Source: an uncultured Oscillospiraceae bacterium (GTDB lineage Bacteria; Bacillota; Clostridia; Oscillospirales; Oscillospiraceae). Taken from it: 22,943 nucleotides of DNA. The notes under the pieces are model-generated. The model was given only the letters and a program-made list of their open reading frames with translations, did not search any database and had not been told where the DNA came from. Made by a program: the position numbers and the translations under genes. Of this stretch, positions 22,648-22,943 are shown piece after piece (position 1 is the first letter of the stretch; each line of letters starts with the position of its first letter). The DNA lies in the NCBI GenBank assembly GCA_905234005.1, contig CAJOFW010000032.1:1-22943 (forward strand), in the 5' to 3' direction.

Positions 22648-22943
22648 TCATCCGTGGGCGTCAATGCCCCGCAGGATGCTCTCGCGGCCTCTGCGCCGCG
22701 GGTCGACGCGAAGCTCGATCTTGTTGACAAAAAACGTCAGGATCGCCGCGAGCACGAAATAGATGACCGCCACGGCGATCAGCGGAAAGAACGCCTCGTA
22801 TGTCCGGCTGCGGACGATGTCGCCCATCTTGGTGAGATCCTGCACGGCCACGTAGCCGACGACGGCCGTCGCCTTGATGAGCGCCGTGATTTCCCCCTTG
22901 TACGCGGGCATGAAATGCGGCAGCGCCTGCGGCAGCACGACGC
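22648..22943 (-). CDS. Polar amino acid ABC transporter permease, C-terminal part (cut by window edge)
   Basis: The frame is open to the window end and covers the last ~97 residues of a HisM/GlnP-type permease. The visible part begins inside the EAA coupling loop (VVLPQALPHFMPAYKGEITALIKATA). The typical GYVAVQDLTKMGDIVRSRTYEAFFPL segment and a last membrane helix (about VAVIYFVLAAILTFFV) follow. The basic tail ends RRRGRESILRGIDAHG. An internal GTG near the edge should not be taken as a start. The substrate (glutamine, histidine, arginine or another polar amino acid) cannot be told from this part. No terminator was seen between its stop and the rpsB promoter. Confidence 0.9.
   Translation of the reverse strand, partial: VVLPQALPHFMPAYKGEITALIKATAVVGYVAVQDLTKMGDIVRSRTYEAFFPLIAVAVIYFVLAAILTFFVNKIELRVDPRRRGRESILRGIDAHG

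Overview
The window looks like chromosomal DNA from a high-GC anaerobic Firmicute, most likely a gut-type member of Clostridia (Oscillospirales or Christensenellales-like). This is inferred from strongly G/C-biased third codon positions, AGGAGG-type ribosome binding sites, sigma-A promoters of TTGaca-17/18-TATAAT form, a DUF1385/YqhQ-prmC pair, a tandem glycine riboswitch and rpsB-tsf. No rRNA, tRNA, CRISPR array, transposase or phage gene was seen. The content is mainly core metabolism and information processing.

Layout. 1-903 is the 3' part of an unrecognised gene. 1003-2070 (minus) is the branched-chain aminotransferase ilvE. 2343-5849 is an operon of a lipoprotein with FG-GAP/VCBS-like repeats, an OmpR-type response regulator and its histidine kinase. 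5929-7836 holds yqhQ (DUF1385) and prmC. 7933-11011 holds recA, recX and rimO. 11100-14024 holds cysS, a CorA-type transporter and a YbaK-type Cys-tRNA(Pro) deacylase. 14187-15245 encodes a membrane-anchored SH3b protein. 15246-15495 holds two terminators and a candidate ~100-nt small RNA on the minus strand, followed by an unknown 164-aa gene. 15992-17813 is a glycine-riboswitch-controlled AGCS amino acid/cation symporter. On the minus strand, 20611-18005 is the methionine ABC importer metN-metI-metQ, 22574-20649 is rpsB-tsf, and 22943-22648 is the end of a polar amino acid ABC permease.

Three themes stand out. (1) Four conserved genes (recX, cysS, corA-like, metQ) are each split by one small indel while both halves stay well conserved. 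Because cysS is normally essential, uncorrected sequencing or assembly indels are the likeliest cause, and these four are annotated as whole genes. (2) Several AT-rich leaders just upstream of ribosome binding sites are built of short tandem repeats (periods 16, 7, 13, 8 and 16), and the metN leader has five 16-nt units. (3) Non-coding regulation is rich: a tandem glycine riboswitch with a visible 10-bp aptamer/terminator switch that predicts glycine-OFF control, a candidate small RNA with its own promoter and terminator, and a repeated hairpin element fused to the stop codons of two unrelated genes.

Nothing here amounts to a clear new defence or mobile system. The best leads are the small RNA, the stop-codon element, the repeat-built leaders and the phased TGTRAT repeats shared by two promoters.
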